Source of the DNA: Leifsonia williamsii
Lineage (GTDB): Bacteria; Actinomycetota; Actinomycetes; Actinomycetales; Microbacteriaceae
Length of the DNA stretch: 64,000 bases
NCBI RefSeq assembly: GCF_030433685.1
Contig: NZ_JAROCF010000001.1
Location: 868,001-932,000 of the forward strand
Reading direction: 5' to 3'
Shown here: piece after piece, positions 27,372-39,426 of the stretch
Layout of the letters: every line of letters begins with the position of its first letter
How positions within the stretch are numbered: position 1 is the stretch's first letter
Program-made: the position numbers and the translations under genes
Notes under the pieces: model-generated
The model's database searches: none
What the model saw: only the letters and a program-made list of their open reading frames with translations
Told to the model about the DNA's origin: nothing

Positions 27372-28623
27372 GCATCAGTACGCGCGCCAGACCCATACCG
27401 AAGCCGCCGTGCGGCGGAATCCCGTACTCGAAGAAGCTCAGGTCGAGCTCCTCGACATCGAGCCCCTTCTCCTTCGCCTGCTCTGCGAGGATGTCGACGC
27501 GATGCTCGCGCTGAGCGCCCGTGGAGATCTCGACGCCGTTGAAGATCAGGTCGTAGCTCTTCGTCAGCGTCGGGTCGTCCTCGTGACGCATGTGGTAGTA
27601 CGGCCGGATGCTGGCGTTGTAGTCGGTCAGGAAGACGAACTCGTGACCGTAGGTCTCCTGGACGTAGGCCGAGATCTGGCGCTCGCCCTCGGGGTCCATG
27701 TCGTCGTCGGCGCGCGGCACCTCGTACCCGCGCTCGGCCACGATGCGCTTCGCCTCGGCCAGCGGGATGCGCGGGAACGGCGTGGTCGGAACCGTGACCT
27801 CCACGCCGAACAGGCGCTCGATCTCCTCGCCGTGCTTATCCTTGACCGCCGTGAAGCCGGCGACGATGAGCTCCTCGTGGAGCTTCATGACATCCTCGTG
27901 GCTGTCGATCCAGCTGATCTCGCTGTCGACGCTCGTGAACTCCGTGGCGTGGCGGCTCGTGAAGCTGGGGTCGGCGCGGAACGCGGGGCCGATCTCGAAG
28001 ACGCGGCCGAAGCCGGCGGCCTGGGCCATCTGCTTGAACAGCTGAGGGCTCTGGGCCAAGTACGCGGTGGTCTCGAAGTAGTCGAGCTGGAAGAGCTCCG
28101 CCCGGGACTCCGACGGCGATGCCATCAGCTTCGGCGTGTGGATCTCGATGAAGCCGTTCTCGACCCAGTACTGGCGCAGCGCGTGCTCGAACGTGGTCTG
28201 CACGCGGAAGATGAGGTTGTGCTTCGGCTCCCGGAGGTCGAGGAAGCGCCAGTCCATCCGCTTGTCGATGCCGCTGTCGGCAGCGATCGGAGTCTCCGGG
28301 ATGGCCGCCGTCTCGACGGTCAGAGACGTGAGCTTGATCTCGATGCCGCCGAGCTTGACGCGCTCGTCGTGCTTGAGCTCGCCGGTGGCCCGCACGAACG
28401 TTCCCTGAGAGAGACCGGAGATGGTGGTCGCGGGCTCGTCGGCCACGACGGTCCCGTCCTCACCGACGGTGCGCGGGTTGACCAGCTGCACCGCACCCGA
28501 CTCGTCGCGCAGCACGACGAACTGCACCTTCTTCTGGTCGCGGACGGTCTCGACCCATCCGGCGACGCTCACGGGGCCGTCGGGAAGGGCAGCCAGGTCT
28601 CTGATCAAAGCGCGTGCGGTCAC
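27301..28623 (-). CDS. aspS: aspartate-tRNA(Asp/Asn) ligase, short archaeal-type
   Basis: 440 residues. Class II synthetase with N-terminal OB anticodon-binding domain (VSVAGWVETVRDQKKVQFVVLRD) and catalytic motifs including FRADPSFTSRHATEFTSVDSE (motif 2) and GFGMGLARVLMLML (motif 3). The bacterial GAD insertion is absent, so this is the archaeal/eukaryal-like form, often non-discriminating and charging tRNA-Asn for GatCAB. GTG 28623 is preferred to an in-frame TTG at 28632 because TAGGCT ends eight bases before it. Confidence 0.93.
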   Translation of the reverse strand: MTARALIRDLAALPDGPVSVAGWVETVRDQKKVQFVVLRDESGAVQLVNPRTVGEDGTVVADEPATTISGLSQGTFVRATGELKHDERVKLGGIEIKLTSLTVETAAIPETPIAADSGIDKRMDWRFLDLREPKHNLIFRVQTTFEHALRQYWVENGFIEIHTPKLMASPSESRAELFQLDYFETTAYLAQSPQLFKQMAQAAGFGRVFEIGPAFRADPSFTSRHATEFTSVDSEISWIDSHEDVMKLHEELIVAGFTAVKDKHGEEIERLFGVEVTVPTTPFPRIPLAEAKRIVAERGYEVPRADDDMDPEGERQISAYVQETYGHEFVFLTDYNASIRPYYHMRHEDDPTLTKSYDLIFNGVEISTGAQREHRVDILAEQAKEKGLDVEELDLSFFEYGIPPHGGFGMGLARVLMLMLHLSNLRETTYLFRGPTRLTP

Positions 28624-28631
28624 GAGCGACA

Positions 28632-28637
28632 AGCCTA
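28632..28637 (-). promoter_or_regulatory. -10 hexamer of a leaderless aspS promoter
   Basis: Minus strand TAGGCT, eight bases, then GTG 28623. It also overlaps the alternative TTG start. Confidence 0.5.
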
Positions 28638-28717
28638 CCGTCCGCCACTACCGCCCGCGCGGGCCGTCGCGGAGCCGTCGCCGCCCGCGCTCAGTGAATT
28701 CAAGGGAAAGCCGTCCG

Positions 28718-28723
28718 TAGACT
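28718..28723 (+). promoter_or_regulatory. -10 hexamer of a leaderless promoter for the cytochrome c maturation operon
   Basis: TAGACT, six bases, then GTG 28730. Confidence 0.6.
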
Positions 28724-28729
28724 GGACCG

Positions 28730-29395
28730 GTGGTAGCAAGCCAGGTTCATCTCGTCCGTCATGGCGAGGTGTTCAACCCCGACGGCATCCTGTACGGCAG
28801 GCTGCCGGGCTTCGGCCTCTCCAAACTCGGGCACCGGATGGCCCAGTCCGCGGCGGACGAGCTGCGCGACCGAGGCCGGCCGGTCACCGCCCTGCGCGTC
28901 TCCCCGCTTCAGCGGACACGCGAATCGGCACGCCCGGTGGCGGCGGCCTTCGACCTGGAGCCGGTCGTCGACGACAGGATCATCGAGCCGACGAACCGGT
29001 TCGAGGGCACGGTCATGCGTCGCGCGCTCAAGCGCCCCGCGAACTGGCCCTTCCTCGTGAACCCGGCTCGTCCCAGCTGGGGCGAGGCGTACACGAGCAT
29101 CGAGAGCCGCATGCTCGCGGCGATCGACGAGGCGTTCGACTCCGTCCCCGACGGAGATGTCGTGCTGGTCAGCCACCAGCTCCCGATCTGGGTCAGCCAC
29201 CTCTCCGTCGCCGGAGAGCGGTTCTGGCACGACCCCCGCAATCGGCGTTGTGCGCTGTCGAGCATCACCTCGTTCGAGCGCTCGGCCGGCGACGCGACCG
29301 AGGCGACAGAGGCACCGAGCCGCCTCGTCGAGGTCGGATACGTGGAGCCGGCGGCGGGGCTCCTCGCCGCGGCAACGGATGTGGGGGCGGTGTGA
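28730..29395 (+). CDS. histidine phosphatase family protein
   Basis: 221 residues. The phosphohistidine motif is VRHGEVFNP, with downstream SPLQRTRESA and the second histidine in VLVSHQLPIWV. Specific substrate unknown. The gene heads the ccdA/resB/ccsB operon, and the same neighbour occurs in the corresponding Mycobacterium tuberculosis locus (Rv0525-Rv0529), so the association is old, but its role in cytochrome maturation is not established. The stop overlaps the next ATG (TGATG). Confidence 0.88.
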   Translation: MVASQVHLVRHGEVFNPDGILYGRLPGFGLSKLGHRMAQSAADELRDRGRPVTALRVSPLQRTRESARPVAAAFDLEPVVDDRIIEPTNRFEGTVMRRALKRPANWPFLVNPARPSWGEAYTSIESRMLAAIDEAFDSVPDGDVVLVSHQLPIWVSHLSVAGERFWHDPRNRRCALSSITSFERSAGDATEATEAPSRLVEVGYVEPAAGLLAAATDVGAV

Positions 29396-30000
29396 TGCGT
29401 CGCCGAACGGGTCTGACCATGGCGCTCTCCGCGGCAGCGGTCGCCGGCGCCCTCCTCCTCTCCGGCTGCACGTCCAACGACAGCCTGGCTCAGCAGTACC
29501 GCGCCGGCAGCGGCCAGAACTACATCGCCGGTGACGGTACCGTGAGCGAGTTCGCCTCCGGCAACCGTGGTGAGGCTGTCGCTTTCGACGGCAAGCTGGC
29601 CGACGGGTCTCCCGTCTCCTCCAAGGACTATGCGGGCGACGTGCTCGTCGTGAACTTCTGGTACGCAGGCTGCCCGCCCTGCCGAGTGGAGGCTCCGGAT
29701 CTCGAGGCGCTCTATCAGAAGTACAAGGGCGAGAACGTGGATTTCCTCGGTGTGAATCTCTACGACTCGGCCAGCACCGCCGCCAGCTTCGAGAACGACA
29801 AGGGCATCACCTACCCGACCGTCCTCGACCGCGACACCGGCTCCGTCCTGCTCGCCTTCAGCAAGACGGTGCCGCCGAAGGCGACGCCCACCACCTTGGT
29901 CATCGACAAGAAGGGCCGGGTCGCGGCCCGCATCCTCGGGGCGATCCCCGACCGCAGCATCCTGGACACCCTGATCTCCGACGCCGTGGCCGAGTCCTGA
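29395..30000 (+). CDS. resA: TlpA/ResA-like thiol-disulfide lipoprotein
   Basis: 201 residues. Lipoprotein signal with lipobox LSGC (C25), then a thioredoxin-like AhpC-TSA/Redoxin domain with active site CPPC (C93, C96) in WYAGCPPCRVEAP, and the cis-Pro region PPKATPTTLVIDKKG. It should reduce the apocytochrome CXXCH disulfide outside the membrane with electrons from CcdA. Start ATG 29395 overlaps the preceding stop. Confidence 0.9.
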   Translation: MRRRTGLTMALSAAAVAGALLLSGCTSNDSLAQQYRAGSGQNYIAGDGTVSEFASGNRGEAVAFDGKLADGSPVSSKDYAGDVLVVNFWYAGCPPCRVEAPDLEALYQKYKGENVDFLGVNLYDSASTAASFENDKGITYPTVLDRDTGSVLLAFSKTVPPKATPTTLVIDKKGRVAARILGAIPDRSILDTLISDAVAES

Positions 30001-30001
30001 C

Positions 30002-30742
30002 GTGGGTGGCATCGGTCAGATCGTGTTCAGCGGCCAGCTGCTGCTGGCGCTCCCGGTCGCGCTGCTCGCGGGCCTGGTGTCCTTCGCATCCCCGTGCGTG
30101 CTCCCGCTCGTGCCCGGCTATCTCGCGTACGTCGGAGGCATGAGCGACCCAGGCGCGAAGCGGGACCGTTCGCGGGTGCTCACGGGCGTCGCGCTCTTCA
30201 TCCTCGGCTTCGCGGTGGTCTTCGTCGCGTACGGCGCGGCCTTCGGCGCCCTGGGCCTCTGGCTGGTCCGGTGGCAGGAGGTCGTCATCCGCGTCCTCGG
30301 GGTGCTCGTCATCGTGATGGGGCTGGTCTTCATCGGCCAGTTCTCATTCCTCCAGCGGACGATCAAGCCGTCATGGCGGCCGGCGACCGGCCTGATCGGA
30401 GCCCCGCTGCTCGGCATCGTGTTCGGCTTGGGCTGGACGCCATGCATCGGTCCGACCCTCGCCGCGATCAGCGCGCTGAGCGTCGGCACCGGATCGCCCT
30501 GGCGTGGAGCCCTGCTCGGGCTGTTCTACTGCATCGGCCTCGGCATCCCGTTCCTGCTCGTCGCCCTCGGCTTCGACTGGGTCGCCGGTTCGGTCGTTTT
30601 CCTCAAGCGGCACATCCGGGCGATCAACATCATCGGCGGCGTGCTCCTCGTCGTCATCGGCATCCTGATGGCGACCGGGCTGTGGAGCCAGCTCATGTCG
30701 CAATTCCTGGCGGTGATCCAAGGTTTTGAGCCGGCCCTCTGA
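30002..30742 (+). CDS. ccdA: cytochrome c biogenesis protein CcdA
   Basis: 246 residues, six membrane segments. The conserved cysteines lie in SFASPCVLPLVPGYLAYV and GWTPCIGPTLAA. CcdA carries electrons from cytoplasmic thioredoxin across the membrane to ResA. GTG 30002 follows the resA stop by one base. Confidence 0.94.
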   Translation: MGGIGQIVFSGQLLLALPVALLAGLVSFASPCVLPLVPGYLAYVGGMSDPGAKRDRSRVLTGVALFILGFAVVFVAYGAAFGALGLWLVRWQEVVIRVLGVLVIVMGLVFIGQFSFLQRTIKPSWRPATGLIGAPLLGIVFGLGWTPCIGPTLAAISALSVGTGSPWRGALLGLFYCIGLGIPFLLVALGFDWVAGSVVFLKRHIRAINIIGGVLLVVIGILMATGLWSQLMSQFLAVIQGFEPAL

Positions 30743-32351
30743 TCACATCGATTCCGCGCCGCCGCGCGAGGACCCCGACGTCGTCCAGCCCCGCCTGGGA
30801 CCCGTCGGCTGGGTCCGCTGGTTCTGGCGTCAGCTCACCAGCATGCGCACGGCGCTGTTCCTCCTCCTCCTGCTGGCGATCGCCGCCGTGCCGGGCTCGC
30901 TCGTCCCGCAGCGCAGCTCCGACCCGAACGGAGTGACGGAGTACTTCACAAAGAACCCGCAGCTCGCACCTGTCCTCGACAAGCTGCAGTTCTTCGACGT
31001 TTACACGTCCGTGTGGTTCTCCGCGATCTACCTTCTGCTGTTCGCCTCCCTCATCGGCTGCATCATCCCGCGTACCAAGCACCATTTCGATGCGATGCGC
31101 GCCAAGCCGCCGAAGACGCCGGTCCGACTGACCCGGATGGCCGGGTTCCAAGCGCGGATCCTGCCTGCGGAGGTGCGAGCATCTGCTCCTGAGCCGATCG
31201 AGGCCGCACGCGAGATCCTGAAGGCGTCGCGCTACCGGGTCGCCCTCTATCAGGACGCCCGGTCGACCTCCGTCTCTGCGGAGCGCGGCTATCTTCGGGA
31301 GTCCGGAAACCTCGTCTTCCACATCGCGCTCCTCGGCGTCCTCATCGCCATCGGAGTCGGAGGGGGCTTCGGCTACACCGGACAGAAGGTCGTCGTCGAG
31401 GGTCAGAGCTTCGTCAACAGCCTCCCCTCCTACAACTCGTTCAACCCGGGCCGCTTCTTCAGCGATCACGCGCTCGAGCCGTTCTCCATCCGCGTCGACA
31501 AGCTGGACGTGTCGTACGAGACGAAGAACGAGAACGCCGTCGGGACTCCGCTCGACTACACGGCCCACGTGACGACCACGGGTCCCGGCGATGCGACGTC
31601 CACCTCCACCATCAAGGTCAATGAGCCGCTGTCGATCGGCGGCACGAACGTCTACCTCCTCGGCAACGGCTACGCGCCGACGATCACCGTCAAGAACACG
31701 AAGGGCGACGTCGTCTTCACCGACTCCGTGCCGTTCCTGCCCCAGGATGCGCGGCTGACTTCACTCGGCTTCGTCAAGGTCCCGGACGGGCTCGCCAAGC
31801 AGGTCGGGATGATCGGGTTCTTCTACCCGACCGTGGCCGAGAGCCAGACGGCGGCCGGTGCCCTCACGTCCAAGTTCCCCGGCCTCGACGACCCGGTGCT
31901 GAGTCTCAACGTGTACGTCGGCGACCTCGGGGTGGACAGCGGTGTGCCGCAGTCCGTCTACAGCCTCAACACGGACAACCTCACGCAGCTCGCAGGGCCG
32001 CCGACGAAGACGAAGGCGCTGGAGCTCAGGCCCGGCCAGACCGTGGAGCTCCCCAACGGGCTCGGCACCATCTCGCTCGATGACGTGAAGCGATACGCCT
32101 CGCTCGACGTCCACCACGACCCCGCCCAGGGCTGGGTGCTGGTGTTCGCCGTCCTGATCCTCGCCGGCCTGCTGACCTCCCTGTTCGTTCCGCGGCGTCG
32201 CATCTGGGTGAAGGCCGTCGAGAACGCGGACGGATCGCTCACCCTCGAGTACGCGGGGCTCGCGCGAGGCGAGGACCCGAACCTGATCGCAGCTGTCACC
32301 GCCGTGGCGGATCAGCATGCGACCGCCCTCACCCGACCACCGACGACGTAG
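30726..32351 (+). CDS. resB: cytochrome c biogenesis protein ResB/Ccs1
   Basis: 541 residues. Three N-terminal membrane helices, a large extracytoplasmic domain (about residues 230-475) and a last membrane helix with the motif HHDPAQGWVLVFAVLILAG, whose histidine is conserved for haem handling in system II. The likely start is TTG 30726, overlapping ccdA by 17 bases; no other in-frame start precedes the first helix except an internal ATG too close to it. Together with the next gene it forms the cytochrome c synthetase. Confidence 0.9.
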   Translation: MSRPSDHIDSAPPREDPDVVQPRLGPVGWVRWFWRQLTSMRTALFLLLLLAIAAVPGSLVPQRSSDPNGVTEYFTKNPQLAPVLDKLQFFDVYTSVWFSAIYLLLFASLIGCIIPRTKHHFDAMRAKPPKTPVRLTRMAGFQARILPAEVRASAPEPIEAAREILKASRYRVALYQDARSTSVSAERGYLRESGNLVFHIALLGVLIAIGVGGGFGYTGQKVVVEGQSFVNSLPSYNSFNPGRFFSDHALEPFSIRVDKLDVSYETKNENAVGTPLDYTAHVTTTGPGDATSTSTIKVNEPLSIGGTNVYLLGNGYAPTITVKNTKGDVVFTDSVPFLPQDARLTSLGFVKVPDGLAKQVGMIGFFYPTVAESQTAAGALTSKFPGLDDPVLSLNVYVGDLGVDSGVPQSVYSLNTDNLTQLAGPPTKTKALELRPGQTVELPNGLGTISLDDVKRYASLDVHHDPAQGWVLVFAVLILAGLLTSLFVPRRRIWVKAVENADGSLTLEYAGLARGEDPNLIAAVTAVADQHATALTRPPTT

Positions 32352-32354
32352 GCT
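32349..32354 (+). promoter_or_regulatory. -10 hexamer of a leaderless ccsB promoter
   Basis: TAGGCT, six bases, then GTG 32361. It spans the resB stop codon, giving ccsB a possible second promoter within the operon. Confidence 0.5.
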
Positions 32355-32360
32355 TAGATC

Positions 32361-33431
32361 GTGACCGAGACCTTGTCCCAGCTCTCCACCGTGTTCATCT
32401 ACGCGGCCATGGGGCTCTATGCGGCCGCGTTCATCGCGTTCGCCCTCGACCTCGCCCGCCGAGGTTCACGAGTGACCGCGGTGGAGGCGGCGTCCATCCC
32501 GAGTGCTGTGGCACGCCGCGCCGAGGTCTCCTCACCGGTCGGTGCGGCCGGCACCATCACCGCGACCGGCGGTGGTGATTCGGGCGGTCCCAGCGGGCCG
32601 ACCTCCGCGCTCGGCCGTCTCTCATCGCGCATCAGCTCCCGCGTCGAGGACGACGTGATGAACGGCGCGGAGTCGACGGTGGCGATCCGGTGGGCGTTCG
32701 TGCTCACCACCATCGGGTTCGGATTCCACCTGGTGGCGACCGTCCTGCGGGGAGTCGCAGCGGCCCGCGTCCCGTGGGCGAACATGTGGGAGTTCTCGAT
32801 GACGGGCACGCTCGTCATCGTCGGAGTGTTCCTGCTGGCGAACCTCCGCTGGGAGATCAAGTATCTCGGCACCTTCATCATCGGGCTCGTCCTGATCCTT
32901 CAAGGGATCGCGCTGCTGCGGTATTACGTTCCGGTCGTTCCACTGCAGCCGGCGCTCCAGTCGTACTGGCTGGTCATCCACATCATCGTTGCCGTTCTGG
33001 GCACCGCGTTCTTCGCGCTCGGCTTCGCCCTGTCCGGCCTGCAACTGCTGCAGTACCGGCGCGAGCGCCAGATCGCGGAGTCACGACCGCAGGGTTTCCG
33101 CTTCCTCGCGACACTGCCGAGCTCCGTGGCGCTCGAGAACCTTGCGTACCGGATCAACATCGTCGGCTTCATCGCATGGACATTCACGCTCATCGCCGGC
33201 GCGATCTGGGCCGAGAAGGCGTGGGGCCGTTACTGGGGTTGGGACACCAAGGAAGTCTGGACATTCATCATCTGGGTGATCTACGCCGGATACATCCACG
33301 CCCGCGCCACACGCGGATGGCGTGGGTCCCGTTCGGCGTGGCTCGCCATCATCGGGTTCGCCGCGGTGCTGTTCAACTTCGGTGTGGTCAACGTCTTCTT
33401 CAAGGGCCTGCACGCGTACTCGGGTCTGTGA
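32361..33431 (+). CDS. ccsB: cytochrome c biogenesis protein CcsB/ResC (CcsA family)
   Basis: 356 residues, about eight membrane helices. The tryptophan-rich haem-binding WWD-type motif appears as WGRYWGWDTKEVWTFIIW, flanked by conserved histidines (the HIIVAVLGTAFFALGF and GYIHARATRGW regions). Works with ResB to deliver haem and ligate it to apocytochrome c outside the membrane. Last gene of the operon; the rrn promoter region begins right after. Confidence 0.94.
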   Translation: MTETLSQLSTVFIYAAMGLYAAAFIAFALDLARRGSRVTAVEAASIPSAVARRAEVSSPVGAAGTITATGGGDSGGPSGPTSALGRLSSRISSRVEDDVMNGAESTVAIRWAFVLTTIGFGFHLVATVLRGVAAARVPWANMWEFSMTGTLVIVGVFLLANLRWEIKYLGTFIIGLVLILQGIALLRYYVPVVPLQPALQSYWLVIHIIVAVLGTAFFALGFALSGLQLLQYRRERQIAESRPQGFRFLATLPSSVALENLAYRINIVGFIAWTFTLIAGAIWAEKAWGRYWGWDTKEVWTFIIWVIYAGYIHARATRGWRGSRSAWLAIIGFAAVLFNFGVVNVFFKGLHAYSGL

Positions 33432-33486
33432 TCCGCCCGCGATTCCGCGGCCGTCTGCCGAGACACGCCCGGGATTCTGCCGCGAT

Positions 33487-33516
33487 TTGCGCGGTCACGC
33501 GAGCCTTGCGTAAAGT
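33487..33516 (+). promoter_or_regulatory. rrn promoter candidate P1
   Basis: TTGCGC (33487-33492), 18 bases, TAAAGT (33511-33516). Confidence 0.45.
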
Positions 33517-33607
33517 ACTTACTTGTCACCCCAAAGGTGCGGGAGAGCCGAAGAGCTCCCCGGCCTCAAGCGGGACCATCATTCTGAGCCTGACGGCGAA
33601 ACTGAAC

Positions 33608-33637
33608 TTGTGAGAGTCGGTTCGCTGCGTTTAGGAT
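33608..33637 (+). promoter_or_regulatory. rrn promoter candidate P2
   Basis: TTGTGA (33608-33613), 18 bases, TAGGAT (33632-33637). Confidence 0.45.
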
Positions 33638-33684
33638 GAACACCTCCACTTCTTGATCGGATTCGATCGGCGCGGCGCGCTGAG

Positions 33685-33712
33685 TTGACATCCTGGTCCG
33701 GAGTGGTAAGGT
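33685..33712 (+). promoter_or_regulatory. rrn promoter candidate P3
   Basis: TTGACA (33685-33690), 16 bases, TAAGGT (33707-33712). This is the best consensus match of the three and the closest to the 16S gene, which lies about 275 bases downstream. Confidence 0.65.
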
Positions 33713-33766
33713 AGGGAAGTTGCCTCACGGTGAAGCCTGGAAGGGTGGAGCGTGGGTGCGTCCGAT

Positions 33767-33794
33767 CCTTGAGAACTCAACAGCGTGCACAATG
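33767..33794 (+). promoter_or_regulatory. boxA-like antitermination element, rrn leader copy
   Basis: Contains TTGAGAACTCAACAG. A near copy, TTGAGAACTACACAG, lies in the 16S-23S spacer. Paired leader and spacer elements are typical of actinobacterial rrn operons, where they recruit Nus factors. Confidence 0.5.
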
Positions 33795-33986
33795 TCAAAT
33801 GCCAAATTATCCTCGGCATTCGTGTGATGGTTTCGACCTGATCGTGAGTGTTTGAGATTCCTTTGGATTAGAAACAGAATGTCAGTAGATATTCGAAACT
33901 AGTCAGAACAAACTCGCAGTGTGGAGCATATTTCCTGTTTCGCCTGCACTATGTTTCCTGGTTGCTTGCAGCTAGGGCATAAACAT

Positions 33987-39041
<5,055 letters not shown>

Positions 39042-39048
39042 ATCACTA

Positions 39049-39129
39049 CTCTCATACTGTTGTAAGGCTGGTATGAGAGGCCAGATTGCCCGCGTCCACT
39101 ATGTGGTTCTCGATGTACGGTCGAGAACC
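39049..39129 (+). other. 23S-5S spacer hairpins
   Basis: Two perfect 9-bp stems: CTCTCATAC 39049-39057 with GTATGAGAG 39071-39079, and GGTTCTCGA 39105-39113 with TCGAGAACC 39121-39129. Likely RNase processing structures. Confidence 0.6.
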
Positions 39130-39172
39130 GATTCAAGCAAAGCTTGATCGTTCACTTTGATACATCAATAGT

Positions 39173-39291
39173 GTTTCGGCGGCCATAGCGAGAGGGAAAC
39201 GCCCGGTCACATTCCGAACCCGGAAGCTAAGACTCTCTGCGCCGATGGTACTGCAGGGGGGACCCTGTGGGAGAGTAGGACACCGCCGGAC
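39173..39291 (+). rRNA. rrf: 5S ribosomal RNA
   Basis: About 119 bases, GTTTCGGCGG to CCGCCGGAC, which pair as helix I. Internal loop sequence CGAACCCGGAAGCTAAG and GGGAGAGTAGGACACCGCC are canonical. Ends accurate to one or two bases. Confidence 0.95.
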
Positions 39292-39300
39292 TTCTTCGTG

Positions 39301-39333
39301 AAATGGCCACCCAGTGATGGGTGGCCATTTTTC
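39301..39333 (+). terminator. Rho-independent terminator of the rrn operon
   Basis: A perfect 12-bp stem, AAATGGCCACCC and GGGTGGCCATTT, with six-base loop AGTGAT and a following T-run. Ten bases after 5S. Confidence 0.93.
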
Positions 39334-39426
39334 GTTAACAGGTCCAATGTGCACCGCAGGCGATGACGCCGCGCGGACCGGCACGCCACCGCCCGGGGTA
39401 AGCCCCGCAATTCGATAGGAGTAGTT

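Larger units (their letters stand above)
33432..33986 (+). promoter_or_regulatory. rrn operon promoter and leader region
   Basis: 555 bases without an open reading frame that I believe. The first half is GC-rich and holds three tandem promoter candidates. The second half, from about 33780, is much more AT-rich, as usual for a precursor-rRNA leader. A boxA-like element lies in the middle. No tRNA or other RNA gene is visible. Confidence 0.75.

Noticed and set aside
27301..28623. Recent transfer of aspS from an archaeon
   Set aside because: Base composition and promoter style match the neighbours; a short AspRS may be ancestral in this family.
26566..30000. 1,144-codon open frame through radC, aspS and the phosphatase
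   Set aside because: Only the last 201 codons (the ResA lipoprotein) are real; the rest is a shadow of genes in other frames, open because stops are rare at this GC.
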